DNA of 64,000 nt. It comes from Candidatus Obscuribacterales bacterium. GTDB taxonomy: Bacteria; Cyanobacteriota; Vampirovibrionia; Obscuribacterales; Obscuribacteraceae. A program made the position numbers and the translations under genes. This document shows, piece by piece, positions 1-9,036 of this stretch (the stretch's first letter is position 1; each line of letters begins with the position of its first letter). A model generated the notes under the pieces. That model was not told the origin of the DNA and made no database searches. It was given only the letters and a program-made list of their open reading frames with translations. The stretch covers positions 1 through 64,000 of the forward strand of contig JAIEQI010000024.1 in NCBI GenBank assembly GCA_019747875.1. The letters are read 5' to 3'.

Positions 1-46
1 GTTTCAAGAATTAACGAATTTAGCTATTGACAGTGAAGGGCGCTTC

Positions 47-102
47 ATGGAAGCGCGGACGTCCCGTCCGCCCATAAAGCGCGAAGCGCGTTGCAGCTGC
101 AG
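47..102 (+). repeat. Palindromic GC-rich repeat, forward copy (R1)
   Basis: The core at 55-71 folds as GCGGACG-TCC-CGTCCGC (7-bp stem, 3-nt loop) and is followed by a second small hairpin GCGC-GAA-GCGC and the tail TTGCAGCT. The same arrangement recurs at 54670 and 54860, and the core recurs inverted at 54977 and inside the methyltransferase gene at 57838-58077. It lies between genes and has no transposase, so I read it as a REP/MITE-like element. What mobilises it is not visible here. Confidence 0.75.
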
Positions 103-146
103 CGTTAACACAAAAGTTTCCTCGAAAAAAGTTGTTGCGTAGATAG

Positions 147-184
147 CAGGATCGCCCACGGGCGGGCAAGACCCGCTCTCCTAC
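147..184 (-). repeat. Diverged relative of the palindromic repeat, inverted
   Basis: Read on the minus strand this stretch gives a GCGGG-TCTTG-CCCGC hairpin followed by CCGTGGGCGATCC. This matches the layout of the main repeat family (hairpin, short spacer, CG-rich tail). The flank GCGTAGATAG at about 138 is also found beside the cluster near 54948, which supports common descent. Similarity was judged by eye and is weaker than for the main copies. Confidence 0.4.
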
Positions 185-285
185 GTTTCAAGCCGAACCA
201 ATCGTCATTCCACACAACATGAGATCGCCAACAGAATCAAGTAAGCCCGGGCTCCAATCTTAGCTTCATTCCCTCAAACCTTCAT

Positions 286-1875
286 TTAGTTCAATTTTAC
301 AAGCGGGTAGTTTTCATGCAAGATATTCCCGTTTTTCAGATCCTTTGTACTTATCAGGAGCCTGCGATTACTGTCTATTCCAAAGCTAACCTCAAAGCGA
401 GCCTCACCTTTATAGGCCGGTGAATCAGCCTCAAGGAAAAATGGTCGATTCTCATTCAAGCAGAACATCGTTCGTCCTTCCTGTTCTTGTTCGTTTATCA
501 TGGTCAGCCTCGCAGAACCAGAATCAGTGAAGAATATCTCCATTGTTGGCTTATAATCGCGTCCGTTACTCCCCATTTCGTAAATTAGAAAGCCAAAGCG
601 TTCCTGGTGATTCTGCACAGCCTTTACCGTTAATCGTGCCAGCGGTTCTTTCGAGGGATATGTACTTCCTCTTTTGACTAGAGGTTTGTACTCGACAGAG
701 TTTGTCTTTGAATTCACCATGCGAATCGCATAATCGTGTTGCAAATAATCTTCGAAGCGTTCGCCGGCAATGAATGCAGCAGCACCACGAGCAACCGCGT
801 CCAGCGGTCTTTCTACCCGGACACGCTCGCGACCGAATATACGCCTCAGTGTGTTTTGTACGCTCGGAATCTGGCTACAGCCACCAACCATCAGCACTAC
901 CTTGATATCATCATCGTCAAAGCCACGCTCTCTGGCTTCATTTAACGCGCGTCGCAAAGTCTGATCAATCTTGGCATAAGCATCCTTCTTATCTAAAAGC
1001 TCTTCGAACTGTTGCCTGCTATAACGCGCTGAGATCACAGAGCCGCTGATGGGATTCATCACGGTTAAATCAGCCTTTTCTTGAAAGGACAATTTTTCCT
1101 TGAGTGCTTCGCATTCGACCAGGAGCAAGCGGCTTATTTGCTCAATCTCGGGGTCCTTATCAGAGCAGGCGTTAAGAGCTAACACATCTTGAAACAACCA
1201 CTCATCAATTACTGTGCCACCAAGTTCGGTACCAGCCTTTCCAAGCACGCGACTTCGCCCCGCGCTTCCTGCAATAGATTGCTCTTCTTGCCTTACAATC
1301 GAAACATCCAGTGTACCGCCACCGAAATCAAAAACCAAATACGCTTGATTCGCAAATAGACGAGCGCTGTATCCCAGTGCGGCAGCAGACGGTTCATCAA
1401 TGAGACGGATTCGTTGTCCAGTAATCTTAGAAGTAAGATCGAATATCCAGCTCTCATAATGCTCAAACGCTTCGACCGGAACAGTCACGGCTATTTCTTC
1501 GTTGTCGATCCTCAGATCCTGAATTGCAGTTTGAATAACCTCTTTGAGAAAATGTTCGGCCGCTATAAAATTGGAAATATTCTGCCCATCGATAGACCGG
1601 CTGGCTGGGCTGCGCAGCGAGATATAGCGCTTCATCCATTGAAAGGTTCGTTGTGAATTTACGAGATTGCGCTGCAAAACTTCATTACCATAAAGCACTT
1701 TGCCATCGGACTGGTAATGAATTAAGGATGGAACAATGCTCACCCTTTCGTCTCCAATTTGCAGGAATCGCCCATAATTAAGGAGCGGAAAAGCCACTCC
1801 TTGCTGGCGGACCTGGTCCCATGTAGCAAGCACGGTATTTGATGTTCCAAAATCTATCGCAAGTCTTCCTGGCAT
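286..1875 (-). CDS. Hsp70-family (DnaK-like) ATPase, short form
   Basis: This 529-residue protein shows the actin/Hsp70 fold ATP-binding motifs. Phosphate 1 is near the N terminus (AIDFGTSNTV, residues 6-15), phosphate 2 is VFDFGGGTLDVSIV near 180, and the adenosine motif VLMVGGCSQIP is near 330. After the ATPase domain only about 150 residues remain: a beta-rich substrate-binding-like part but no helical lid as in canonical DnaK (about 640 residues). It lies 47 bp downstream of a GrpE-like gene on the same strand, so the two probably form a chaperone and exchange-factor pair. It is probably not the housekeeping DnaK, since no dnaJ or full grpE is adjacent. The family is secure; the client is unknown. 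Confidence 0.85.
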   Translation of the reverse strand: MPGRLAIDFGTSNTVLATWDQVRQQGVAFPLLNYGRFLQIGDERVSIVPSLIHYQSDGKVLYGNEVLQRNLVNSQRTFQWMKRYISLRSPASRSIDGQNISNFIAAEHFLKEVIQTAIQDLRIDNEEIAVTVPVEAFEHYESWIFDLTSKITGQRIRLIDEPSAAALGYSARLFANQAYLVFDFGGGTLDVSIVRQEEQSIAGSAGRSRVLGKAGTELGGTVIDEWLFQDVLALNACSDKDPEIEQISRLLLVECEALKEKLSFQEKADLTVMNPISGSVISARYSRQQFEELLDKKDAYAKIDQTLRRALNEARERGFDDDDIKVVLMVGGCSQIPSVQNTLRRIFGRERVRVERPLDAVARGAAAFIAGERFEDYLQHDYAIRMVNSKTNSVEYKPLVKRGSTYPSKEPLARLTVKAVQNHQERFGFLIYEMGSNGRDYKPTMEIFFTDSGSARLTMINEQEQEGRTMFCLNENRPFFLEADSPAYKGEARFEVSFGIDSNRRLLISTKDLKNGNILHENYPLVKLN

Positions 1876-1922
1876 AATTGCTCCGCTAAAGTGTTCCAGT
1901 CGCGAATACCGCGTACCGAACT

Positions 1923-2462
1923 CTAAAGCCTGGTTGGTAGCGCCCCCAAAACCGCAATTTTCTTCAATATTCGCCCCTGATAAATCACACCGGGCATACG
2001 CACAGTTACGTTCGCCCCCTCTTCCGTTGCTGATTCACCCATACTTACCAGATCGTGCTTGTTGCTATCGAAAGCAACCTGTTCTCCGATTGCTCCATCG
2101 AGTTTCATGCCTTTCTCTTCCAGGCTACGGACAAGCCGCATCGCAACCGTTGTAATATCCTTTGCTTGAATAGGCTTGGCTTCCACATTCAATAGATGCT
2201 CCTGAGTGACAATCTGCGCAATCGCCGGTGCGACATCGGCAATGAAACTTTCGAGGTGAGTCGAAACAACGCTTTCAATTGTGCTTTCTCTTTTGCTTTC
2301 AATTCGAGCAATTTCTTCCCTTAAAATTTGGATTTGCCGCTCCTTTTCTGAAAGGTCCAGGGTCAGTGATTGAACAGAACTCTCGAGTTTCAAAATCTTT
2401 GCTGCAGCTTCATTATCAGGCTTTTCCCGAAAACCGAACAGTTCTTTTAATAGGGCAAGCAT
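1923..2462 (-). CDS. GrpE-like nucleotide exchange factor
   Basis: This 179-residue protein has a predicted long coiled coil at about residues 18-60, rich in heptad-spaced Leu/Ile and charged residues. A helical middle part follows, then a C-terminal stretch, VTVRMPGVIYQGRILKKIAV, that resembles the beta-wing of GrpE (pattern V.V..PG....R.L..A.V). This order, coiled coil then beta-wing, is that of GrpE, which releases ADP from Hsp70. It lies immediately upstream of the Hsp70-like gene in the same orientation, which supports the call. The N terminus (MLALLKELFGF) is hydrophobic. Similarity to GrpE is limited to the last 40 or so residues, so this is a good inference rather than certain. Confidence 0.6.
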   Translation of the reverse strand: MLALLKELFGFREKPDNEAAAKILKLESSVQSLTLDLSEKERQIQILREEIARIESKRESTIESVVSTHLESFIADVAPAIAQIVTQEHLLNVEAKPIQAKDITTVAMRLVRSLEEKGMKLDGAIGEQVAFDSNKHDLVSMGESATEEGANVTVRMPGVIYQGRILKKIAVLGALPTRL

Positions 2463-2622
2463 AGTTAATTTCCGTCGCGAAACATTTACTTAGGGGTGAC
2501 GTCTTCAAACTCATAAAGCAGAAAACTTGTGGAACCGCGTAAAACGTTTGAATACGTGCACTCCCAAGAGTTGTGCCCTGCCATCCCTTGAAATAAGCTC
2601 CTTCTCTTGCAAAAAACAAGCT

Positions 2623-2655
2623 TAATCCTCTGACCCAGCTCGGTCACGCGGATTA
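2623..2655. promoter_or_regulatory. Imperfect inverted repeat in the divergent intergenic region
   Basis: The arms TAATCC..TGACC (2623-2635) and GGTCA...GGATTA (2642-2655) pair around CAGCTC, giving an interrupted dyad. It lies between the minus-strand GrpE-like gene and the plus-strand small ORF, where a regulator site would be expected. It could equally be an RNA hairpin. There is no T-tract, so it is not a terminator. Confidence 0.3.
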
Positions 2656-2717
2656 GATACTCTGTTGGCAAATGGCGAGTTTATCCCGTGACAACGACGA
2701 GAAAAGTAGGTACCGCT

Positions 2718-2873
2718 ATGGAGACCACGACAATGAACTGCCAAGACAATCAAAAAGAACCGGCCCCATTGCCTGCGGAAAAACAAGCCGAGACACCTAA
2801 GGTTGAAGCCAGCGCAGCGAAAGAATGCAGGGACGGCATTTGTACCATCAACTGGAAGCCCCACCGTCGCTAA
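2718..2873 (+). CDS. Small hypothetical protein with CxxxxC motif
   Basis: This is a 51-residue ORF starting at ATG 2718; a GTG at 2688 would add 10 residues. AGTAGG lies about 8 bases upstream of the ATG as a possible ribosome site. The product is Pro/Glu/Lys-rich and ends in ECRDGICTINWKPHRR, whose CxxxxC pair could bind metal or form a disulfide. There is no signal peptide. I do not recognise the family. It is divergent from the GrpE/Hsp70-like genes. Small size and lack of homology keep confidence modest. Confidence 0.4.
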   Translation: METTTMNCQDNQKEPAPLPAEKQAETPKVEASAAKECRDGICTINWKPHRR

Positions 2874-2903
2874 AAATCTGCCAGTGGACTAGGCCATGCT
2901 TGA

Positions 2904-5432
2904 TCAGTCGAGTGAAGTTAGAAGCGCTGCGAAGTTCTTATTTGTGGTTCCGAGTATCGCGCGAAGATCGTAGAGCATTGCAACTCGTCGTCCAACAAGT
3001 TTGATCCGCTCGTCCCACCAATGATGATGACCGCCAAATGCTGATAACTTCTCAGCGGTGGAGGGTTTAGTCGGATTCTTCTTGACCTTCTGATCCCAGT
3101 ACCGGACAAGAGCCTGACGCCTGGTCATGGTCGAAGGGTAACTATCGGGTACATCATCAAGTGGTGGCACAGTATCTAGATAGCGCATTAGCATCGGCGA
3201 AATCTTTACGCTTTGCTCAGCAGGAGCCCCCAGAGCATCACCAAGTGAATTCGGATCGGTCTTAGTGAACCGCAGACCAAGTAATTGCTTCTCAAGAAAA
3301 GCCGTTGAAGCTGCACAACCGACAATAATTCCGGAAATAATATTGATGCGGTTACCCACCAAAACCTCATGTTTCCTTTTACACAGACCTAGCGCATCGG
3401 AAATAATTCCAAGTACGCCAATTTGATAGAAGTTACCGATATTGGTTAAAGCAACTATCTGATCTCTTTGCCTCTGCATTCTCTGCAGCGCCTGCGTCTC
3501 AATTACAATGCTTCGAGATATGGTTGCGTTATTTGCATTCACATCAAGAAAAGCCTCGAGAACATTGCGTGTAATGAGCAACTTGGAGAACTCATCACCG
3601 CGAAGCGCCGCAGGAAGCAAGCCACTAACGCCTACAACCTGGGCAATTTGTTGAGCATGCAAGTTCAAACCATCGACTGCAGCGCCGGCTACAGAACCGC
3701 TATCTGCAGGCCATACAGACCGCAAGAGGCTCAACAACTCAACGTCGAACTCTTGAAGTTTTTCGCCTAACGAACTAAGCAATGTTATGCGGTTAACCAC
3801 CAATTTTATGGAATCCCATTTGGCAGTGGGCATTGAAGCCAATCGCTCTTTCATGTGTTCGTTGTCGATATTAACGTTAACAACCTTGTGTTGTTTCCAA
3901 ATATCTTGCAGATACTGCCTTCGAGTCTTTCCTCCACCTCTTTCAACGTCGGGCGAATTCATGAAGTCCCAAACAAGAGGCGTAAATCCGTAAGAACCTT
4001 CCTTCTGCAATCCAAAGAAATCCGCCAGAGAATTTGGGGCGGTATCAATCTTCTTAAAACCACCGTGCGTTGCAAGAAGGGATAGAGTGGTGATTCCCAA
4101 CCCGACTCCGTTTGCTATTGCAAAGAGTTGGTTTCCCGCTTTCGAGCGATAATTGAGATAGCACCAACCAGCAGTAGCGCCAAGAGTGTTTGCCTGGCTG
4201 AAATTCAATTCGAATAATTTCTGCAACGCAGCGCCGCGCCGACCAAGCAGTCCGGCAAGCACAACGTCATTTTGATAATTGAGTTCTCCCTGAACTTTGT
4301 CTGCAGCATTTCGAAGATCCATGCTGCCAGCAAGGATATTCTCCAAGAGAGATAACTGTAGATCCATTTTACGGTCACCATCAGCAGAACCGTTCTGCAA
4401 CTCAGCCACCAGTGCCTCAACCTTCAACAGCCTGGCAGCCGCTGCTGCTTTGGGTGGAAGAGGTGTAGCAAGTGGAGTGGAACTTATTCTTGTGCTGGAC
4501 CCAAACTCTGGGTTCTTAGTTTCATTCAACAGCGCTAAAAGCTGTTTATCGAAATTTTGAATATGCGTTATAAGTGACCAAAGCAAGACGATACGCTGGT
4601 TCAATACAAAGGGACTCTTTTTCTTGCCATCATTTATTCCGCATAGAGTCTCTTTTTTGGTAACGTCAGCATGATAGCGCTTCATCCATTGAGCGCTCAT
4701 TTCTTCGTAGTGGCTTGGACCACCACCAGAACGATAATCCATGTATCGCTTCACCAGCGGAGGTAATTCCGAAATACCTACAGGTTCGCCATTCAGCAAG
4801 TGGCTCAGGAAGGAAGGTGGTTTCAGATCGCCAGCCTTGTGAAACTTGTTGTAGAGCACGTTCATGATCGAAAGGCTGCCACCCAATCCAGCGCCCACGC
4901 AAGTACCAACAGCGGATTGCTTGAATTGTTTGTGAATTCGCGAATAAGGTTCGATGGTATAAAGAACACTGAACTGAATGAAGTTCATTATGGTGAACAT
5001 GTCGTTGACGAAATTCACATGCTCACGATCACGTGAGAGCACTTTGTATGTGTAAGCAAGTTCGATCTCGAGCTTATTTTCAGCGGAACGCACTTCAGTT
5101 ACCGCCAAAAATATCTTGCGCAATAGCAAGGCTCGAAGTCTGTTGATCGCCGGAAGATCACGTCTGTCGATACTTCCGTTTTTGTTGTATGAAGCCAATT
5201 GTTCAGCTTGACTTTGCACACCAAGTATTTCCGCAGCCTCGCTGGCATCCTTCGAGAGAATCCCGGAAGGTGCAGCTTCGCCAGGAAGCACCAAAAACCA
5301 TGGTTGTAAAAGTAGACTAGTAAGAAGTAGGCATACAAAAAGACGACCAGACAAAAGTCTGTTGCTATGAGTAGTATTCAAACCGGCAAATTCCCATTTG
5401 TTTCCGAATAGTAAGCACTTCAAGTATTTCAA
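2904..5432 (-). CDS. Secreted/membrane protein with three diverged ~200-residue repeats
   Basis: This 842-residue protein has an N-terminal hydrophobic segment (residues 30-50, LFVCLLLTSLLLQPWFLVL) followed by PGEAAPSG, a plausible signal peptide with an unusually long n-region. The rest is three homologous units, roughly residues 135-300, 360-565 and 620-842. Each has a Gly-rich hydrophobic stretch, then a short NSL-type motif (KPPSFLSHLL, APNSLADFFG, DPNSLGDALG). Next comes a motif like LVKRYMD/LVWDFMN/LMRYLD, then a W-containing helix, and finally an R-(I/V)-x-(L/M)-L helix pair ending in LLALL/LLSLL/FAALL. I recognise no named domain. The gene stands alone between the small ORF and the msbA operon. 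The hydrophobic segments could place each repeat in or at the membrane. Confidence 0.7.
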   Translation of the reverse strand: MKYLKCLLFGNKWEFAGLNTTHSNRLLSGRLFVCLLLTSLLLQPWFLVLPGEAAPSGILSKDASEAAEILGVQSQAEQLASYNKNGSIDRRDLPAINRLRALLLRKIFLAVTEVRSAENKLEIELAYTYKVLSRDREHVNFVNDMFTIMNFIQFSVLYTIEPYSRIHKQFKQSAVGTCVGAGLGGSLSIMNVLYNKFHKAGDLKPPSFLSHLLNGEPVGISELPPLVKRYMDYRSGGGPSHYEEMSAQWMKRYHADVTKKETLCGINDGKKKSPFVLNQRIVLLWSLITHIQNFDKQLLALLNETKNPEFGSSTRISSTPLATPLPPKAAAAARLLKVEALVAELQNGSADGDRKMDLQLSLLENILAGSMDLRNAADKVQGELNYQNDVVLAGLLGRRGAALQKLFELNFSQANTLGATAGWCYLNYRSKAGNQLFAIANGVGLGITTLSLLATHGGFKKIDTAPNSLADFFGLQKEGSYGFTPLVWDFMNSPDVERGGGKTRRQYLQDIWKQHKVVNVNIDNEHMKERLASMPTAKWDSIKLVVNRITLLSSLGEKLQEFDVELLSLLRSVWPADSGSVAGAAVDGLNLHAQQIAQVVGVSGLLPAALRGDEFSKLLITRNVLEAFLDVNANNATISRSIVIETQALQRMQRQRDQIVALTNIGNFYQIGVLGIISDALGLCKRKHEVLVGNRINIISGIIVGCAASTAFLEKQLLGLRFTKTDPNSLGDALGAPAEQSVKISPMLMRYLDTVPPLDDVPDSYPSTMTRRQALVRYWDQKVKKNPTKPSTAEKLSAFGGHHHWWDERIKLVGRRVAMLYDLRAILGTTNKNFAALLTSLD

Positions 5433-5914
5433 AAGTTCAGCCAGATGTCTACGTGTATTTTTGTAAGGTTATTCCGCGTAATGCTACGCCTGAGCGGGTC
5501 TCCGGGATGTAGTAAAGAGCTGGTGCTCGATCACGGTACTTGCCTTGATTGGCGACCTGTCATTGTTTAGCAGTCCTGAAATACCTGGAGGCACGAGAAT
5601 AAAGCCGATTGGATCTTGGAGGCGCAACAATTAGCGCAAGTTCGCATTTTAGATTAAACGCAAAATGACACCTGCTATTCTCTGCTTCAAGACTGAGCCC
5701 GGGATGTCATGAAATACTCTTTGAAACTTCATCTACCTTCCAAACAAAGGCGAGATGTAGGATTGAGAATTGATTCCAGCTTGTCGCAGTGCTGCAAAAT
5801 CATCGCAATTGATCTGAATAGGAAATTGCATAGCACTTGGAAGCGACGCTGATGCATGCAAGACCTTCAGCTCTTCCGCTCAAGATCCATGAATTCTGAA
5901 CTATGATGGGAGCG
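5433..5914. other. Intergenic stretch, nothing recognised
   Basis: About 480 bases lie between the triple-repeat protein and msbA, both on the minus strand. No ORF with a plausible start, no RNA gene and no clear terminator hairpin with T-tract could be seen. The promoter for the upstream end of the 842-residue protein should be here but no convincing -35/-10 pair stood out. Confidence 0.4.
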
Positions 5915-7798
5915 TTAGGGTGCTGGCCGTTCAAACTGTGCTTTCAACAAGCGATCATATGCACCGCCGGCAGAGGCAAGCTGTTGGTGGCTACCGACTT
6001 CAATTATTCGCCCACCTTCCAGAACGACAATCACATCGGCGTGCCTGACCGTGGTAAGACGGTGTGCAATCACAATTACTGTGCGGCCACGCATCAGGTC
6101 GTTCAACGCCGCTTGCACCATCTTTTCAGACTCATTGTCCAGCGAACTTGTTGCTTCGTCCAGGATAAGAATCGGCGCATTCTTCAAAAACGCACGTGCT
6201 ATCGAAAGTCGCTGCTGCTGTCCTCCGGATAGACGAACACCTCGCTCGCCGATACGGGTGTTGTAACCGTCTGGAAGATCCTTGATGAAGTCATGGCAAT
6301 AAGCTGCGCCTGCTGCCGCTACTACATCCTCATCGCTAGCATCGATCCGCCCAAGCCTGATGTTCTCTGAAACAGTCGCGTTGAACAGGAAATTGTCCTG
6401 AGTAACAACTGCTATTTGTGAGCGCAATGATGCCATCGTGTAATCTTGCAATGGTTTACCGTCAATCAAAATAGTACCGGCTGTGGTGTCAAAGAAGCGC
6501 GGCACAAGATTGACCAATGTTGATTTGCCGGAGCCAGAGAGCCCAACCAATGCCAACATTTTCCCAGCTGGAATTTCAAGGTTAATATCTTGAAGCACCA
6601 TTTGCGGTGCTTTCTCTTCGGAGGTTGTTGGATAGTGGAAGAAGACATTATCAAATTTGATGTGGTGGTTACCTTCAGGCAATGGAATTGCATTTGGGCT
6701 ATCAGCAAGCTCCGGCTTTCTATCCAGCACCTCAAAAACGCGAGCAGCAGCAGCCAGTGCGGGCTGAATAATTCCGTTGATACGTCCGATGTTCTTGATC
6801 GGAGAGTAGAGCAAGAGAAGAGCAATCACGAAAGATGTTAACGCTCCCAGTGTCATCACATGGTGAACAACCTGCCAACCTGCCGCCCACATAACAGCCG
6901 CGATACCAAGCGCACCAATCATCGCAAGAATCGGTGACATCATTGCTTCGGCCCGCACCGACTTCATTGCATTATCAAAGAAGTGCTGATTGGTAGCCAT
7001 AAAGCGCGAGATTTGATAGCTCTCCAAATTAAAAGACTGGACAATCTTCGCCCCACCAATCGACTCTGAAATAACAGAGACAAGATCACCAATCGCTTCC
7101 TGCCCAACACGACTCGATTTGCGAATCTTGCGGCTGAGAATGTTTACTGGCAAGACTATGAAGGACAAAATTGATAAGGCAATCAGACTCAATTTCCAGC
7201 TCTGACAGAGAAGCACGACAATCAAGGAAATAAGCGTTGTTGTGCGGCTGATCATCGATTGGAATGTCTGAGAAATGGCATTCTCTATGATCGCCACATC
7301 ATTGGTTAGTCTGCCAATAAGAATGCCCGATGAAATTCCTTGAAAATAAAGCAAAGGTTGACTTTCAAGGTGGCAAAAGAGCTCATTCCGAAGGTCACGA
7401 ATTGCAGCAGCTCCGACGTAGCGAATCGTGAAAGCTTCTAAGAATCTAAAGATCCCCTGCAATCCAGCGACTATCAAAACAAGAATCGGAACCCAATAAA
7501 TTAGACGTTCTTGTCCATCAACTATGATCTTCTGCAAGCCCTGACCGGCCAGCCACGCTATCGCGGCATCCATGCTTCCGGAAGGAATTGCAGCCAGCAC
7601 CCCAAGAGCGAAAAGCATCCAATAAGGTTTGATGTAATTGAGCAAACGAACATAGACTTGAAATTGCGAAACAGATTCGTCCTTCTTCTCAGCCTTAATG
7701 AGAGCCTTTTCTTTCTCATCTTTCTGGGCGCCATTTGTGATTGTTGCCTGCATCCGAGCTGATTCCCCAATAATTTCCGGCGACGTATTTCGATCCAT
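5915..7798 (-). CDS. msbA: MsbA-type lipid exporter (ABC transporter, TM-NBD half transporter)
   Basis: This 627-residue half transporter has six predicted membrane helices (residues about 55-340) followed by a nucleotide-binding domain. Walker A is GLSGSGKST, the signature is LSGGQQQRLSIARAF, Walker B is ILILDEATSSLD and the switch is IAHRLTTV. In the MsbA family such homodimers flip lipid A-core across the inner membrane. The gene is last in the secG-menG-lpxB-msbA run, and its place directly after lpxB (20-bp gap) strongly favours the lipid A role over a drug or peptide exporter. A hydrophilic N-terminal tail of about 45 Lys/Glu-rich residues precedes the first helix, longer than in E. coli MsbA. 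Confidence 0.88.
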   Translation of the reverse strand: MDRNTSPEIIGESARMQATITNGAQKDEKEKALIKAEKKDESVSQFQVYVRLLNYIKPYWMLFALGVLAAIPSGSMDAAIAWLAGQGLQKIIVDGQERLIYWVPILVLIVAGLQGIFRFLEAFTIRYVGAAAIRDLRNELFCHLESQPLLYFQGISSGILIGRLTNDVAIIENAISQTFQSMISRTTTLISLIVVLLCQSWKLSLIALSILSFIVLPVNILSRKIRKSSRVGQEAIGDLVSVISESIGGAKIVQSFNLESYQISRFMATNQHFFDNAMKSVRAEAMMSPILAMIGALGIAAVMWAAGWQVVHHVMTLGALTSFVIALLLLYSPIKNIGRINGIIQPALAAAARVFEVLDRKPELADSPNAIPLPEGNHHIKFDNVFFHYPTTSEEKAPQMVLQDINLEIPAGKMLALVGLSGSGKSTLVNLVPRFFDTTAGTILIDGKPLQDYTMASLRSQIAVVTQDNFLFNATVSENIRLGRIDASDEDVVAAAGAAYCHDFIKDLPDGYNTRIGERGVRLSGGQQQRLSIARAFLKNAPILILDEATSSLDNESEKMVQAALNDLMRGRTVIVIAHRLTTVRHADVIVVLEGGRIIEVGSHQQLASAGGAYDRLLKAQFERPAP

Positions 7799-7818
7799 TT
7801 TTACTTACTCGGCTTTCA

Positions 7819-9036
7819 CTAATTCAGTCCCAGAATCGTTAATACCTCTTCTGCGGCATTATCAGTGAAATCGCCTTCACCAAGGTGGCTGCGTACTATT
7901 CTCAACCCGTCGGTGGTCTCCGCTAAAAGTCCGGGGACATCCAACCAATCTCGCGTATATCTTACGAGTTGTTCCGCTCGACAATCTAGTTGAATTAGTT
8001 CAGGAACGAGCTCTTCACCATTTAAAAGATTTGGCCAGCCAACATACTTGACAATCTTAAAGCAGAGCAAAACAAGGTAGCTAATGAAGAATCCTCGATA
8101 AAAAACCAGCATCGGTTTGCCTAAAAGCGCAGCTTCCAGCGTCGTGGTGCCGGACTTAGTCCAAAGCAGAGTCGAATGTTTCATCAGGTCATCGTTCTCT
8201 TCCGATGAAATAGTTTTTATAGTGCTGCCCATCAGAATCGAGAATCCGAGCCGATCGATTTCTTCGTTAAAAACCTGGCGAACTACATCATTAGTCATCG
8301 CCACCACAAATTGGATCTCTGGTCTTTCTTGCCGGAGCCAATTGATGGCATGAAGAACTGCTTCCGAGTGCGAGCGGATCTCGCCCCGACGGCTGCCGGG
8401 GAAGACACCGATGATAGGTCGATCAGGATCAAGATTGTGTTTCGCGCAAAATTCTTCCTTGGTGGAGAAAACTTGTTCCGCGTTAAAGCGCAAGGTTAGC
8501 GGATGACCGACAAAACGTGAGTTAACACCTTTCGATCTATATAGTGCTTCCTCAAACGGAAAGATAACTAGTATTTTGCTTACCGCATCTTTGACGGCAT
8601 TGATGCGCCACGGGCGTGAGCCCCACACCTGCGGCGAGATGAAATAAATGATTGGAGTATCCACCGTTTTTCGCACTAAAGTCGCGAAGCCGAGATTGAA
8701 GCCTCCGTAGTCCATTAGAAGTACAGCATCAGGCTTCTGTTCAACTATGTTTTTCAACAAGTCATCGCGAACCTTCTTCAGTTGAGGAATGTCGCGGATG
8801 ACCTCAAAAATTCCAACGATTGCGAGCGCGGCTCGATTGTGCAAGAGCCGGGCGCCTTGCTCTTCCATCGCGACGCCGCCCATGCCCCAAATATCGAGCT
8901 CTGGTGCACGTTCTTTCAATCGTTTGATTAGCTTTGCCGCATGCCGATCCGCCGACGGATCGCCCACGGAAATAAATAACGACTTCCGCTTTGAACTTGC
9001 CTCGGCTCCTGGAGTGGAGCCGGGACTCGCGTTCAT
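7819..9036 (-). CDS. lpxB: Lipid-A-disaccharide synthase
   Basis: LpxB condenses UDP-2,3-diacylglucosamine with 2,3-diacylglucosamine-1-phosphate to the lipid A disaccharide, at the cytoplasmic side of the inner membrane. The 405-residue product has the family N terminus (SVGDPSADRHAAKLIKRL), the DYGGFN region, YFISPQVWGSR, FPFE and VGHPL motifs, the GSRRGEI block and a C-terminal SGTTTLEAALLGKPMLVFY motif. The first 17 residues are a Ser/Ala-rich extension. The start ATG overlaps the menG stop as ATGA with GGAGG just upstream, so translation is probably coupled. Presence of this gene is direct evidence for an LPS-type outer membrane. Confidence 0.93.
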   Translation of the reverse strand: MNASPGSTPGAEASSKRKSLFISVGDPSADRHAAKLIKRLKERAPELDIWGMGGVAMEEQGARLLHNRAALAIVGIFEVIRDIPQLKKVRDDLLKNIVEQKPDAVLLMDYGGFNLGFATLVRKTVDTPIIYFISPQVWGSRPWRINAVKDAVSKILVIFPFEEALYRSKGVNSRFVGHPLTLRFNAEQVFSTKEEFCAKHNLDPDRPIIGVFPGSRRGEIRSHSEAVLHAINWLRQERPEIQFVVAMTNDVVRQVFNEEIDRLGFSILMGSTIKTISSEENDDLMKHSTLLWTKSGTTTLEAALLGKPMLVFYRGFFISYLVLLCFKIVKYVGWPNLLNGEELVPELIQLDCRAEQLVRYTRDWLDVPGLLAETTDGLRIVRSHLGEGDFTDNAAEEVLTILGLN

